Assembly: GCF_019355555.1 (NCBI RefSeq)
Contig: NZ_CP072141.1
Location: 91,001 to 155,000 of the forward strand
DNA from: Rhizobium sp. L51/94
Lineage (GTDB): Bacteria > Pseudomonadota > Alphaproteobacteria > Rhizobiales > Rhizobiaceae
Length of the DNA stretch: 64,000 bases
Reading direction: 5' to 3'
The notes beneath the pieces are model-generated. The model had not been told where the DNA came from. It made no database searches and saw only the letters and a list, made by a program, of their open reading frames with translations. Positions 17,985 through 26,920 of the stretch are shown piece after piece. The first letter of the stretch is position 1. Each line of letters begins with the position of its first letter. The translations under genes were made by a program, and so were the position numbers.

Positions 17985-18239
17985 CTAAGCGTAGCGCAGG
18001 TGGAAATAGCGCTTCCCAATTTTTAGGACTTCACCATCTCGTACCATTAAACCAAGAACCGCATGAGACAGGAAATTTTTGCCCGTCTCTTTACCGTCGA
18101 CAAGGGAGGAATGGGACTGCAAATCCAACGCATTCGCCATGTCGGTATTTGTTGCGCCCTGCGGCTTTTCTTCCAAGTGACCACGGATAGCGGCTTTCAA
18201 CATATTCAAGCCCGCGATGGCATCTTCTTTTGGCGTCAT
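17985..18239 (-). CDS. Small protein with winged-helix-like sequence, function unknown
   Basis: An 84-residue protein. The segment GATNTDMANALDLQSHSS looks like a helix-turn-helix and the end, GLMVRDGEVLKIGKRYFHL, like a beta-wing, the pattern of small winged-helix DNA-binding domains sometimes found in restriction-type proteins. No other domain is present. It stands alone downstream of tRNA-Phe on the same strand, with 100 nt between, and convergent to the BA14K gene. I cannot assign a target. Lower GC than its neighbours hints it may be an accessory gene. Confidence 0.6.
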   Translation of the reverse strand: MTPKEDAIAGLNMLKAAIRGHLEEKPQGATNTDMANALDLQSHSSLVDGKETGKNFLSHAVLGLMVRDGEVLKIGKRYFHLRYA

Positions 18240-18339
18240 GAATCAATCCTTTGAAATAGACTGAATAACACGTCCGCCAAAAACGCTCTAAACATAAATC
18301 TATCGCGGTAGAATCGTCCAAATTTATTGAGAAATTTGA

Positions 18340-18415
18340 TGGTGCCCGGAGGCGGATTTGAACCACCGACACGCGGATTTTCAATCCGCTGCTCTACCAA
18401 CTGAGCTATCCGGGC
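18340..18415 (-). tRNA. tRNA-Phe (GAA)
   Basis: A 76-nt cloverleaf read on the minus strand: acceptor GCCCGGA/TCCGGGC, D-arm GCTC...GAGC, anticodon stem GCGGA/TCCGC with loop TTGAAAA (anticodon GAA), T-arm with GGTTCAAATCC, and encoded CCA end at 18342-18340. Its place next to yacG-maf-infA is conserved in rhizobia. Confidence 0.98.
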
Positions 18416-18608
18416 ATACCTGCTTCATCCCGAAGGATTTGCCTCGCTTGGAGGCTTGGGGAGCTTGGTTTTCCCCGGAAGCGTGGGCGTTATAACATCT
18501 TGTTCGGCCATGTCCAGCATCAATCGCTACTTTTTCGACAGGAAATGCAAGACCGGTAATTGTCGAACGTCCTCAATGCCTTGCCGTTCGTTTCCGACAG
18601 GTTTGTGA

Positions 18609-18821
18609 CTATTCCTCGTCCTCGTAGTCAGCCTTTGTCTCGTCGTCGGCAACCGGAATGGCATAGGAACCGCTCAGCCAGCGCGACAGGTCCATCTCGC
18701 GGCAGCGGTCCGAACAGAAGGGATAATGTTCGCGCATCGACGGCCGGCCGCATTCGGCGCAGGCGCGCGGCTTGCGCAGGGGCTCGACCTTGGCGCCGAG
18801 CTTAATCTCGTTTTCCGACAT
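18609..18821 (-). CDS. yacG: DNA gyrase inhibitor YacG
   Basis: A 70-residue zinc protein with ligands Cys21, Cys24, Cys36 and Cys40 (CAEC, then CSDRC) and the following DLSRWLSGSYAIP, both hallmarks of YacG. In E. coli it binds GyrB and blocks DNA binding by gyrase. The acidic tail (DDETKADYEDEE) is typical. It starts 3 nt after the maf stop codon, so the two are co-transcribed. Confidence 0.93.
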   Translation of the reverse strand: MSENEIKLGAKVEPLRKPRACAECGRPSMREHYPFCSDRCREMDLSRWLSGSYAIPVADDETKADYEDEE

Positions 18822-18824
18822 GGA

Positions 18825-19445
18825 TCATCCTTCCTGCCAATGGGCGTGAACGTCGAATCCTTCGCCTGAAAGCAGCAGCATGGTCTCGTAGAGCGGCAGC
18901 CCGACGACATTCGTGTAGGAGCCGACCAGTTTCTGGACGAAACCGCCCGCCAGCCCCTGAATGGCATAGGCGCCTGCCTTGCCGCGCCACTGGCCGGAGG
19001 CCAGATAGAATTCCATGTCGTTGCCCGAAAGCCGCTTGAAGCGGACCTTCGTCTCGACGACCTTCTGGCGCATCTTGCGATCAGGCGTAATCAGGCAGAT
19101 CCCGGTATAGACAGTGTGGCTGCGGCCCGAAAGCAGGTGCAGCGCCGCCGATGCTTCCTCGACGAATTCCGCCTTCGGCAAAATGCGCCGCCCGACGGCC
19201 ACCACCGTGTCGGCCGATAGAAGATAGCTTCCCTGCCATGCGACGTCGCCCTTCAGCGCGGCATAGGCAGCCTCCCCCTTTTCAGCCGACAGACGACGGG
19301 CCAGCGAGCGCGGATGCTCGGCCTTTTTAGGAGTCTCGTCGATATCCATCGGCATGAGGCGCGCGGGTTCGATGCCCGCCTGGTGCAGGAGATCAACGCG
19401 GCGCGGCGAACCGGAAGCCAGTATCAACGAATGTTTCAGCGCCAT
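18825..19445 (-). CDS. maf: Maf family nucleotide pyrophosphatase
   Basis: A 206-residue Maf-like protein. The N-terminal substrate loop ASGSPRR, followed by [20 protein letters not shown], and the catalytic region LSADTVV are characteristic. Maf proteins hydrolyse dTTP, UTP and modified nucleotides and influence septation. It follows infA by 53 nt and is followed by yacG; this infA-maf-yacG order is common in Rhizobiales. Whether it prefers dTTP/UTP or m7GTP is not settled by sight. Confidence 0.92.
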   Translation of the reverse strand: MALKHSLILASGSPRRVDLLHQAGIEPARLMPMDIDETPKKAEHPRSLARRLSAEKGEAAYAALKGDVAWQGSYLLSADTVVAVGRRILPKAEFVEEASAALHLLSGRSHTVYTGICLITPDRKMRQKVVETKVRFKRLSGNDMEFYLASGQWRGKAGAYAIQGLAGGFVQKLVGSYTNVVGLPLYETMLLLSGEGFDVHAHWQEG

Positions 19446-19498
19446 AAAACCTCGACGTCAGCGGGAAGACGGGGGAGCCGGCGTCAGAACCCGCCGGA

Positions 19499-19717
19499 CT
19501 ACTTGAAGCGGTAGGTGATGCGGCCCTTGGTCAGATCGTAGGGAGTCATTTCCACCAGAACCTTGTCGCCAGCCAGAACGCGGATACGGTTCTTGCGCAT
19601 GCGGCCCGCCGTGTGGGCGATGATTTCGTGTTCGTTTTCGAGCTTGACGCGGAACGTTGCGTTCGGCAGCAATTCGGTCACGACACCGGGAAATTCGAGG
19701 ACTTCTTCTTTAGGCAT
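19499..19717 (-). CDS. infA: Translation initiation factor IF-1
   Basis: A 72-residue S1-like OB-fold protein, the exact usual length, from [22 protein letters not shown] to [10 protein letters not shown]-1 binds the A site of the 30S subunit during initiation. It is an essential single-domain gene and heads the infA-maf-yacG group on the minus strand. Confidence 0.98.
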   Translation of the reverse strand: MPKEEVLEFPGVVTELLPNATFRVKLENEHEIIAHTAGRMRKNRIRVLAGDKVLVEMTPYDLTKGRITYRFK

Positions 19718-19835
19718 GTAAGACGGTTCTTCCTGTCGTTTGACGCCGGGGCTGATGCCGCCGGAAAATTTGCGCGGAAACTACACAATCGACGCGGTCT
19801 TGTGAACCTCGTTGATCAGGCTTTCTGCATTTGTT

Positions 19836-20315
19836 TCATGCCGATTGCGCGGCAATTCCATTTCGCCGGGCCAGCCGGCTGTCGATCAGCCCGTACAGAT
19901 GGTCGCGCACGCCACGATAGGCTTCGACGATCTGTTCGCGCGTTCCGGATATAACCGTTGGATCGAAGGTTGGCCAGTAGATGACCTCGACCGCCTGCGA
20001 CCGCGTCAGTTCCAGCGCCGTGTGGTGGGCTTCCGGCGAGAGCGTGATGATAAGATCGAAGAAGTCGTCTTCCAGCTGCTCCAGCGTTTGCGGCTGGTGG
20101 CGACCGAGATCGAGGCCTATTTCGTCGAGCACCGCATCCACGAAGGCATTCCGCTCGCCGGCCCTAACGCCAGCCGACATGATATAGGTGCCCGATGGCA
20201 GAATGCTACGGGCGATGGCTTCCGCCATGGGCGAGCGGATCGAATTCATCCCGCACATGAACAGCAAGGCCTTGGGCGTATGGCTTGGCGTCGGAAAGCG
20301 ATCCTGCGTTTCCAT
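19836..20315 (-). CDS. Low-molecular-weight phosphatase family protein
   Basis: A 159-residue protein with the phosphate loop C-G-M-N-S-I-R-S (Cys21 to Ser28) and the general-acid Asp118 in FDPT. Classical enzymes of this family read CxGNxCR; here the second Cys is absent and the loop is CX5R with NSIRS, closer to arsenate-reductase-like members. It could be a protein tyrosine phosphatase or a related phospho-enzyme. It sits 6 nt downstream of the UPF0262 gene in the run hisD-UPF0262-phosphatase, which is conserved in rhizobia and suggests constitutive expression. Confidence 0.85.
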   Translation of the reverse strand: METQDRFPTPSHTPKALLFMCGMNSIRSPMAEAIARSILPSGTYIMSAGVRAGERNAFVDAVLDEIGLDLGRHQPQTLEQLEDDFFDLIITLSPEAHHTALELTRSQAVEVIYWPTFDPTVISGTREQIVEAYRGVRDHLYGLIDSRLARRNGIAAQSA

Positions 20316-20321
20316 TGGCGC

Positions 20322-20795
20322 TTAACCCCGCCAGTAGAGAACGCAGACGAGCGTGAAAAGCCGTCGCGATGTGTTGAAGTCGATGTCGATCTTGCCTTTC
20401 AAGCGGTCGCTCAGCGTCTGCGACCCTTCGTTGTGGATACTGCGGCGACCCATGTCGATGGCCTCGATACGGCTCGGCGTTGCCGACCGGATCGCCTCGT
20501 AGTAGCTCTCGCAGACCAGGAAGTAGTCCTTGACGATGCGCCGGAATGGCGTCAGCGACAGGATATGCGTGGCGACCTGGGGCTCGCCTTCGGCACTGAT
20601 ATCCAGCACGAGCTTGGAATCCAGCAACGACAGTTTCAGGCTGTAGGGCCCACCGGCATGACCGATCGGCTGAAAGAAATTTTCCTCGACCAGGTCGAAA
20701 ATGGCAACGGCGCGCTCGTGTTCGACGTCAGGGCTGGCGCGGCCGATCGTATCGTCGAGGACCACATCGGTCAGCCGGAAGTCGCCCGCCGCCAT
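20322..20795 (-). CDS. UPF0262 family protein
   Basis: A 157-residue protein of the alphaproteobacterial family UPF0262: [22 protein letters not shown] and the segment [16 protein letters not shown] are the conserved core. No enzyme motif or membrane segment is seen. It lies 3 nt after hisD and 6 nt before the phosphatase gene, so all three are one transcript. Function unknown. Confidence 0.9.
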   Translation of the reverse strand: MAAGDFRLTDVVLDDTIGRASPDVEHERAVAIFDLVEENFFQPIGHAGGPYSLKLSLLDSKLVLDISAEGEPQVATHILSLTPFRRIVKDYFLVCESYYEAIRSATPSRIEAIDMGRRSIHNEGSQTLSDRLKGKIDIDFNTSRRLFTLVCVLYWRG

Positions 20796-20798
20796 CGC

Positions 20799-22097
20799 CT
20801 AGCCTTCGAGGTTGAGCCGGATCGCCACCGAGCGGGCATGAGCATCGAGACCTTCGGAATTGGCAAGCGCGATGGCCGCCGGCCCGAGCGCCCGGAGCTG
20901 TTCGGCCCCGAGCTTCAGCACCGAGGTGCGCTTCATGAAGTCAAGCACCGAAAGGCCGGATGAAAAGCGCGCCGAGCGGGCGGTCGGCAGCACGTGGTTG
21001 GAGCCACCGACATAATCGCCGATAACCTCAGGCGTGTGCTTGCCGATGAAGATGGCGCCGGCATTGCGGATACCGAGCATCAGCGCATCGGGATCGTCGA
21101 CCGCAAGCTCCAGATGTTCGGCAGCGATGCGGTTGGCGAGCGGGATCGCGTCTTCGAGGCTCTCGACGATGATGATGGCGCCGAAATCCCGCCAGCTCGC
21201 CGCTGCGGTCTCGACGCGACCAAGCGTCTTCAACTGCCGCTCGACGGCCTGTTCGACGGATTTGGCAAGCAGCGGATTATCGGTAATCAGGATCGACTGG
21301 GCGCCTCGGTCGTGCTCGGCCTGGGCAAGAAGGTCGGCCGCGATCCAGTCGGGATCGTTATCCTTGTCGGCAATGACCAGCACTTCGGAAGGACCGGCAA
21401 TCATGTCGATGCCGACAGTCCCGAACACATGGCGCTTGGCGGCCGCCACATAGGCGTTGCCCGGCCCGGTGACTTTCGCCACCGGCGCAATCGTCTCGGT
21501 GCCATAGGCGAGCGCCGCGACTGCCTGCGCGCCGCCGACGCGGTAGATTTCCTCGACACCGGCCATGCGGGCAGCGGCCAGCACGGCGGGATTGACGACG
21601 CCCTCCTTTGCCGGCACCACCATGACGACACGCTCGACACCGGCGACCTTGGCCGGGATGGCATTCATCAGCACCGAACTCGGGTAGCTTGCCGTACCGC
21701 CGGGCACATAGATGCCGACCGCCTCGATCGCCGTCCAGCGCGAGCCGAGCACGACACCCAGTTCGTCCTCGTAGCTGTCATCGCGCGGCAACTGGCGGCG
21801 ATGGTGCGACTCGATGCGCACGGCGGCAACCTTCAGCGCGCCCAGCACTTCCGATGGCACCTGCGCGATGGCAGCATCGATTTCCTCAAAAGTCACCCGC
21901 ATCGGCGTCGCATCGAAATCGATACCGTCGAAGCGGACGGAATATTCTATCAACGCAACGTCGCCACGCGCCCGAACGTCGGCGATGATATCGCGGACGA
22001 CAGCGTTCACATCCTCGGACACTTCCCGCTTCGTGGTCAGGAATGCCGCGAACTGCGCCTCGAAACCTTCCGCCGCCTGCTCAAGCCAGATCGCCAA
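20799..22097 (-). CDS. hisD: Histidinol dehydrogenase
   Basis: A 432-residue zinc enzyme that performs the last two steps of histidine synthesis, L-histidinol to L-histidine with two NAD+. It has YVPGGTASYPSSVLMNAIPAKVAGV and the catalytic Glu-His pair in AAEHLEL. The start is TTG at 22097, preceded by AAGGATATC; no in-frame ATG gives the complete N-terminus MAIWLEQA seen in relatives. It is separated from other his genes, as usual in rhizobia, and followed directly by UPF0262. Confidence 0.95.
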   Translation of the reverse strand: MAIWLEQAAEGFEAQFAAFLTTKREVSEDVNAVVRDIIADVRARGDVALIEYSVRFDGIDFDATPMRVTFEEIDAAIAQVPSEVLGALKVAAVRIESHHRRQLPRDDSYEDELGVVLGSRWTAIEAVGIYVPGGTASYPSSVLMNAIPAKVAGVERVVMVVPAKEGVVNPAVLAAARMAGVEEIYRVGGAQAVAALAYGTETIAPVAKVTGPGNAYVAAAKRHVFGTVGIDMIAGPSEVLVIADKDNDPDWIAADLLAQAEHDRGAQSILITDNPLLAKSVEQAVERQLKTLGRVETAAASWRDFGAIIIVESLEDAIPLANRIAAEHLELAVDDPDALMLGIRNAGAIFIGKHTPEVIGDYVGGSNHVLPTARSARFSSGLSVLDFMKRTSVLKLGAEQLRALGPAAIALANSEGLDAHARSVAIRLNLEG

Positions 22098-22154
22098 TGC
22101 CGATATCCTTTGCTTTCAAAAACCGCCGCAGCGGCAAGAACCAGTCTCTGCCAC

Positions 22155-22598
22155 TCAGGCGGCGTCGTCGGGGTGCGTCGGTTTCTTGGCCGTTTCCCAT
22201 GCGCCGCCGATATCGGCCAGCTGCACTTCGATGCATTCCACGTCGAGCGCCAGCGTAGCATTGCCGGCAAGCGTCAGTTCGATCGTGCCATCCGGCCCTT
22301 CGCCCTTCTGCTCGAAGCGAATGGCCAGAAGCGAAAGCACCGTCTCGCGCCTGCGGCGGTCGATGCCCAGCGTCCGCACGGCCAGCACCCGCTTGAACAC
22401 GAGCGCCGCGCGATGGCGCTGATAGCCCTTGGCCTTGCCATCTGCCTTTTCCCAGTCGAAGCGGTTTGCCGTCAGGGAAAACTGCAGGCCGCGCGGCTCA
22501 TAGGCCATGTCGCCGACCTTGAAGACGGCGTCCTGCATATGGGCAGAAACAACCGCCAGGTCTTCGCCATCGAGCGCCACAAGCTTCAGATCTGCCAT
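22155..22598 (-). CDS. DUF2948 family protein
   Basis: A 147-residue protein. The opening LKLVALDGEDLAVVSAHMQDAV and the FDWE segment mark the alphaproteobacterial DUF2948 family, always found next to hisD and murA. Function is unknown; no membrane or secretion signal. It lies 57 nt before hisD and 115 nt after murA on the same strand. Confidence 0.88.
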   Translation of the reverse strand: MADLKLVALDGEDLAVVSAHMQDAVFKVGDMAYEPRGLQFSLTANRFDWEKADGKAKGYQRHRAALVFKRVLAVRTLGIDRRRRETVLSLLAIRFEQKGEGPDGTIELTLAGNATLALDVECIEVQLADIGGAWETAKKPTHPDDAA

Positions 22599-22713
22599 GC
22601 CTTAGTTCCCCACATCGTCAGCCGCCACATCCGGCGGCCCGTTCCACCCCGAGATAGGGTGCCTGGGGCTTGGACGCAACGGCAGATGCGGCTCCCGGCA
22701 ACGCTTTCAGGGC

Positions 22714-24006
22714 CTATTCGCTGAGCCGTTCGACGATGGCGCCGCAGCGCGTCAGCTTCTCTTCCAGCCGCTCGAAGCCACGGTCGAGATGGTAGACGCG
22801 CGAAACGACGGTTTCGCCTTCTGCGGCAAGCCCGGCAATCACCAGCGACACGGAGGCACGAAGGTCCGTCGCCATGACAGGCGCCCCGCGCAGCCGCTCG
22901 ACACCCTCGATCTTCGCCGTCTGGCCGGACAGCGAGATCCTTGCGCCGAGACGGGCAAGCTCTTGAACGTGCATGAAGCGGTTTTCGAAAATCGTCTCCG
23001 TGATGTGCGCCGTGCCGGAAGCCCGCGTCATCAGCGCCATGAATTGCGCCTGCAGGTCGGTCGGGAAGCCCGGGAAAGGGTCCGTGACGATATCGACCGG
23101 CCGGATGCCGCCGCCATTGCGGCGCACGCGCATGCCGTTGTTGGTCGGCGTGATCTCAGCGCCGGCGCGACGCAAGGTTTCAAGCGCCGTCTCGAGCAGC
23201 GACATATCGGTATTTTCAAGCGTCACGTCGCCGCCGGCCATCGCAACAGCCATGGCATAGGTGCCGGTCTCGATACGGTCTGGCAGCACGCGGTGGCGGG
23301 CGCCAGAGAGTGATGTGACGCCATCGATGGTGATGGTCGAGGTGCCGGCGCCGGAAATCTTGGCGCCCATGGCGATAAGGCAGTTGGCGAGATCGACGAC
23401 CTCAGGCTCGCGGGCGGCATTGCCGATGACCGTGGTGCCGCGCGCAAGCGTTGCCGCCATCATCATCACATGAGTAGCGCCGACGGATACCTTCGGGAAT
23501 GTGTACTTGGCACCGATCAGGCCGCCCTTCGGCGCAGTGGCGTTGATGTAGCCGGCATCGATATCCATGTTGGCGCCGAGCGCCTGCAGGGATTCGATAA
23601 ACAAGTCGACCGGCCGCGTGCCGATGGTGCAGCCGCCCGGCAGCGATACGCGTGCCTGGCCTTCGCGGGCGAGCAGCGGCCCGAGCACCCAGAAGCTGGC
23701 GCGCATCTTCGAGACCAGCTCGTAATGGGCAGTGGTATCGACGATCGTCCGGCAGGTGAAATGGATCGTGCGGGAATAGGCGTCGTCCTGACGCTCGCGC
23801 CGGCCGTTGACCGAGACGTCGACGCCGTGGTTGCCGAGAATGCGCAGCAGCAGTTCGACATCGGCCAGGTGAGGCACGTTTTCGAGCGTCAGCGTGTCGC
23901 TCGTCAGGAGCGACGCAATCATCAGCGGCAATGCGGCATTCTTGGCGCCGGAAATCGGAATGACGCCATTGAGCTCATTGCCGCCGACAATCCTGATACG
24001 ATCCAT
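22714..24006 (-). CDS. murA: UDP-N-acetylglucosamine 1-carboxyvinyltransferase
   Basis: A 430-residue enzyme of peptidoglycan synthesis that transfers enolpyruvate from PEP to UDP-GlcNAc. Lys22 ([10 protein letters not shown]) and the active-site Cys126 in [11 protein letters not shown] are present; having Cys rather than Asp predicts sensitivity to fosfomycin. Two-fold repeats of the EPSP-synthase-like fold cover the full length. It begins the minus-strand run murA-DUF2948-hisD-UPF0262-phosphatase. Confidence 0.97.
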   Translation of the reverse strand: MDRIRIVGGNELNGVIPISGAKNAALPLMIASLLTSDTLTLENVPHLADVELLLRILGNHGVDVSVNGRRERQDDAYSRTIHFTCRTIVDTTAHYELVSKMRASFWVLGPLLAREGQARVSLPGGCTIGTRPVDLFIESLQALGANMDIDAGYINATAPKGGLIGAKYTFPKVSVGATHVMMMAATLARGTTVIGNAAREPEVVDLANCLIAMGAKISGAGTSTITIDGVTSLSGARHRVLPDRIETGTYAMAVAMAGGDVTLENTDMSLLETALETLRRAGAEITPTNNGMRVRRNGGGIRPVDIVTDPFPGFPTDLQAQFMALMTRASGTAHITETIFENRFMHVQELARLGARISLSGQTAKIEGVERLRGAPVMATDLRASVSLVIAGLAAEGETVVSRVYHLDRGFERLEEKLTRCGAIVERLSE

Positions 24007-24121
24007 GTGCGATTACGGGCGAACCCGCCTTTCTGAAATCTTGATGCCTTGCAGAGGAAGGTGGTGTTTAAAGGAAATCGGTCGCCGCTTCAATTCGTTT
24101 GCGGCGTGTAAGACCTAATCA

Positions 24122-24352
24122 TTACAATTCGTCCATTTTTGCGGCAGGCAGGCCATCCGTCTCGTCAGCCTCGCCGGCGCGGCGTGCGCGCACCTGCTGC
24201 TTGCGGCGAGAAAGATTCTCCTTCAGCTTGGCAGCCGCCCTCGCCCGCCGCCGATCCGCTTCGCTGAGCAAGGGCTGCTGCGGTTTAAGCAAGGGGCCAT
24301 CTGCGACCGTGGCACTCGTGCCGCCACCACTACTTTGTTCGTCTTCGTTCAT
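24122..24352 (-). CDS. Small charged conserved hypothetical protein
   Basis: A 76-residue protein: a flexible acidic/Gly-Ser start, then a very basic alanine-rich helix (ADRRRARAAAKLKENLSRRK) and an acidic tail. No domain is recognised. I recall similar small proteins upstream of murA in other rhizobia, which is why I keep it, but similarity cannot be checked here. It precedes murA on the same strand by 115 nt. Confidence 0.5.
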   Translation of the reverse strand: MNEDEQSSGGGTSATVADGPLLKPQQPLLSEADRRRARAAAKLKENLSRRKQQVRARRAGEADETDGLPAAKMDEL

Positions 24353-24506
24353 GTCTGCCTTGATAGCGCAGATGACGATATTTCAAAAGCCACGCCGACG
24401 TTTTCCCGTGCTTGTTTCAAGAAGATTGGATTTTGCGGCTTGCGCTTGCCGATCAGCTATGGCAATAGCCGCCTCGCCCGATACGGCGCATCCGCTGCGC
24501 CACGAT

Positions 24507-24581
24507 GCTGCTATAGCTCAGGGGTAGAGCACTCCCTTGGTAAGGGAGAGGCCTGGGGTTCAAATCCCCATAGCAGCACCA
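24507..24581 (+). tRNA. tRNA-Thr (GGT)
   Basis: A 75-nt cloverleaf: acceptor GCTGCTA/TAGCAGC, anticodon stem CTCCC/GGGAG with loop TTGGTAA (anticodon GGT), T-arm GGGGTTCAAATCCCC and encoded CCA at 24579-24581. It is a single tRNA gene with no neighbours of the same class. Confidence 0.98.
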
Positions 24582-24652
24582 TTTCCCCAAACGATATTGC
24601 CGCCTCATCCATCACAGATAGACACATTGCGTCGATGGCCGCGTGAAAGCGC

Positions 24653-25465
24653 CTAACTATCTGCCTGCGTCGGCACCGCAGCGGATTGGTACCAGCGCGT
24701 CTGCGCCCTAGACCGAGGGACGAGCACGTAGGCGAGGCGCCGGAAGAAATCGACGGTGCGGAAAAGATGGGCCGGAAGGCGCTTCCAGGCAGACAGCTTG
24801 GCCGCGCGGTAGTCCCGGCGACGGCCGATCATCGTTTCGCGTCGTGATTTGTTGAAGCCGACGAGATTGGTCTTGCTGGAAAAAACCGAAATATCCATAT
24901 CCCACCCTCGCTCGATGGCGACGTCCCACGGCAAGGACATGACCGCGAGCGACTGGGCTATTTTCTCTGCACCGCGCCGCGTCACCAGATAGCAAGCCGT
25001 AGACCCCTGTGGTCCGAACAGGCAGCGGCCGATAGTGTCACCACGTTCGCTGCGGGCGTGGAAACGAAAGCCTTTCCAGCGGTGATTGACGAGCTTGATC
25101 ATGTCGGCGCCGGGAACAGCACGGCTGGCGGCCAATGCCCTCGCAATGAATTCACCATCAAGCGCAATATCGTCCTCGATGATCACGGCCGCCTCGTTGC
25201 CGCTTGCGATAAACTGGCGTAGCGCCAGCAGGTGGCTTCGGTAGCAGCCGTACTCGCCCGGAAGAATACGCCTGCCATGACGGTTACCGAAGCGCTTCTG
25301 GTCGACGTCGACCCATTGCGCCTCTGGCACCAACAACCCGTCGACGCCCTCCACAAGCTCTATGGCGATGCCGAGTTCACGGCCGCGAGAGCAAACTTCC
25401 TGCAGTCTCTCCTTCGCCCGAGCGATATTGATGAGATAAACCGGAAGAGGCTGCAGGGTGGACAT
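24653..25465 (-). CDS. Glycosyltransferase family 25 (LPS core-type)
   Basis: A 270-residue GT-A fold enzyme. PVYLINIARAKERLQ is the family-25 N-terminal strand, GEYGCYRSHLLALRQF the conserved helix, and IIEDDIALD the DxD-type nucleotide-sugar and metal site. Family 25 enzymes add galactose or related sugars to lipooligosaccharide. The ATG at 25465 (MSTLQPLPVYL) is preferred over 25525 because the extra 20 residues are unlike the family. It is a single gene, with no other LPS genes nearby. Confidence 0.85.
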   Translation of the reverse strand: MSTLQPLPVYLINIARAKERLQEVCSRGRELGIAIELVEGVDGLLVPEAQWVDVDQKRFGNRHGRRILPGEYGCYRSHLLALRQFIASGNEAAVIIEDDIALDGEFIARALAASRAVPGADMIKLVNHRWKGFRFHARSERGDTIGRCLFGPQGSTACYLVTRRGAEKIAQSLAVMSLPWDVAIERGWDMDISVFSSKTNLVGFNKSRRETMIGRRRDYRAAKLSAWKRLPAHLFRTVDFFRRLAYVLVPRSRAQTRWYQSAAVPTQADS

Positions 25466-25810
25466 AAATGGCCTCGGTACGCGTAAATGAAAGTGGACAG
25501 AGCCGGATGCGCTCAGATCACGCAACCATCCGAATCGATCAGGCGGGCTTCGTGCAGGGCACAGTTAAGAACTCGGCCGCTCCATAACAAGCTGGCGGCG
25601 AGACCGCCACCCTCACACTTTGTTGTTCAAAGCCATTGAATTTTGTTATCCGGGCAAGGTCGCTGTCAGTACAGATTGCAAAACCCAAACGCCCGTTTGA
25701 ACAAACCGCTTTCCCTTTCTATAGTCGCCTCGAACGGACATTCCAATGTCGTCCCTTCCGCTACCCTGGCGGCAGAAGCGACGACCCTATCGACAACGGA
25801 GGAGAAGACG
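25466..25810. other. 345-nt intergenic region between divergent GT25 and xylitol dehydrogenase genes
   Basis: Divergent promoter region. It holds one small GC hairpin, TGGCGG/CCGCCA (25593-25609), without a U-run, and a purine-rich ribosome site (GGAGGAG) before 25811. I see no gene and no clear operator. Confidence 0.4.
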
Positions 25811-26857
25811 ATGACGAAGATGCGTGCGCTGGTTCTCGAGCGCCAGCACGAACTGGCCTTGCGCGACATAGACCTGCCTCAGGAAGTCGGCGCCGGACAG
25901 GTGAAGATCAAGATCCACACGGTCGGCGTCTGCGGCTCCGATGTCCACTACTACACCCACGGTCGGATTGGCGGCTTCATCGTCACTGCGCCGATGGTGC
26001 TGGGACACGAGGCAGCTGGCACGGTGGTCGAGATCGGCGCCGGCGTGACCCACCTGAAGATCGGCGATCGCGTCTGCATGGAACCGGGCATTCCCGATGC
26101 CAATTCCCGCGCCAGCCGGCTTGGCATGTATAATGTCGATCCCGCCGTCGTCTTCTGGGCAACCCCGCCGGTCCATGGCGTGCTGACGCCCTATGTGGTG
26201 CACCCGGCCAATTATACCTTCAAGCTGCCCGACAATGTCTCGTTTGCCGAAGGTGCCATGGTCGAGCCATTCGCCGTCGGCATGCAGGCCGCAAGCAAGG
26301 CGCGCATCGCACCCGGCGACACCGCCGTCGTGCTCGGCGCCGGCCCCATCGGGACAATGGTGGCAATTGCAGCGCTTGCCGGTGGCTGCTCGCGCGTCAT
26401 CGTCGCCGATCTCGCCCAGCCGAAGCTCGATATTGCTGCGCAGTATCAGGGGATCATTCCCGTCAACATCCGCGAGACGAAGCTGCTCGACGCGTTGAAC
26501 CTGTTGACCGACGGTTGGGGAGCGGATGTCGTGTTCGAATGCTCCGGCTCACCGAAGGCCTGGGAGACCATCATGGAGCTGCCACGTCCGGGTGGAGCAA
26601 TCGTTGCCGTCGGCCTGCCGGTTGCACCTGTTGCCATCGACGTCTCGATCGCCACCACCAAAGAGGTGCGGATCGAGACAGTGTTCCGCTATGCGCACCA
26701 GTACGACCGTGCCATCGCCCTGATCGGCTCCGGACGCGTGGACCTGAAACCGCTGATTTCCGAGACTTTCGGCTTCGAACAATCCATTCAGGCTTTCGAG
26801 CGCGCCGCAGAAGGCCGGCCCAGCGACGTCAAGCTGCAGATTGTCATGGACCAGTAG
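25811..26857 (+). CDS. NAD-dependent xylitol/sorbitol dehydrogenase (D-xylulose reductase type)
   Basis: A 348-residue zinc-dependent medium-chain dehydrogenase. Cys41, His66 and Glu67 (GVCGSD and LGHEAAG) bind the catalytic zinc; the cofactor motif is GAGPIG. The segment [22 protein letters not shown] and FWATPPVHG place it with polyol dehydrogenases that oxidise xylitol to D-xylulose. The four-Cys structural zinc loop is absent, as in sorbitol dehydrogenases. The ATG at 25811 has a strong GGAGGAG site; an upstream frame lacks family similarity. It is monocistronic. Confidence 0.87.
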   Translation: MTKMRALVLERQHELALRDIDLPQEVGAGQVKIKIHTVGVCGSDVHYYTHGRIGGFIVTAPMVLGHEAAGTVVEIGAGVTHLKIGDRVCMEPGIPDANSRASRLGMYNVDPAVVFWATPPVHGVLTPYVVHPANYTFKLPDNVSFAEGAMVEPFAVGMQAASKARIAPGDTAVVLGAGPIGTMVAIAALAGGCSRVIVADLAQPKLDIAAQYQGIIPVNIRETKLLDALNLLTDGWGADVVFECSGSPKAWETIMELPRPGGAIVAVGLPVAPVAIDVSIATTKEVRIETVFRYAHQYDRAIALIGSGRVDLKPLISETFGFEQSIQAFERAAEGRPSDVKLQIVMDQ

Positions 26858-26865
26858 GAGAAAGC

Positions 26866-26897
26866 CAAAAGCCCGCACGACATCCGTGCGGGCATTT
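26866..26897. terminator. Bidirectional terminator between convergent genes
   Basis: A perfect 9-bp stem GCCCGCACG/CGTGCGGGC (26871-26879, 26885-26893) with a 5-nt loop. Minus-strand side is followed by TTTTGGCTTT, the better U-run, ending the Bcr-type gene; plus side by ATTTG, ending the dehydrogenase gene. Confidence 0.75.
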
Positions 26898-26920
26898 GCA
26901 GAAAGGCGCTTAAAAGCCTG

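Noticed and set aside
20994..22724. 576-codon plus-strand frame opposite hisD and DUF2948
   Set aside because: It is the antisense of two clear genes; long open frames arise opposite GC-rich genes with third-position GC bias. The protein is rich in Arg, Asp and His and resembles nothing.
18240..24581. Genomic island bounded by tRNA-Phe and tRNA-Thr
   Set aside because: The genes between them are conserved housekeeping genes; no integrase, transposase or repeated tRNA end was found.
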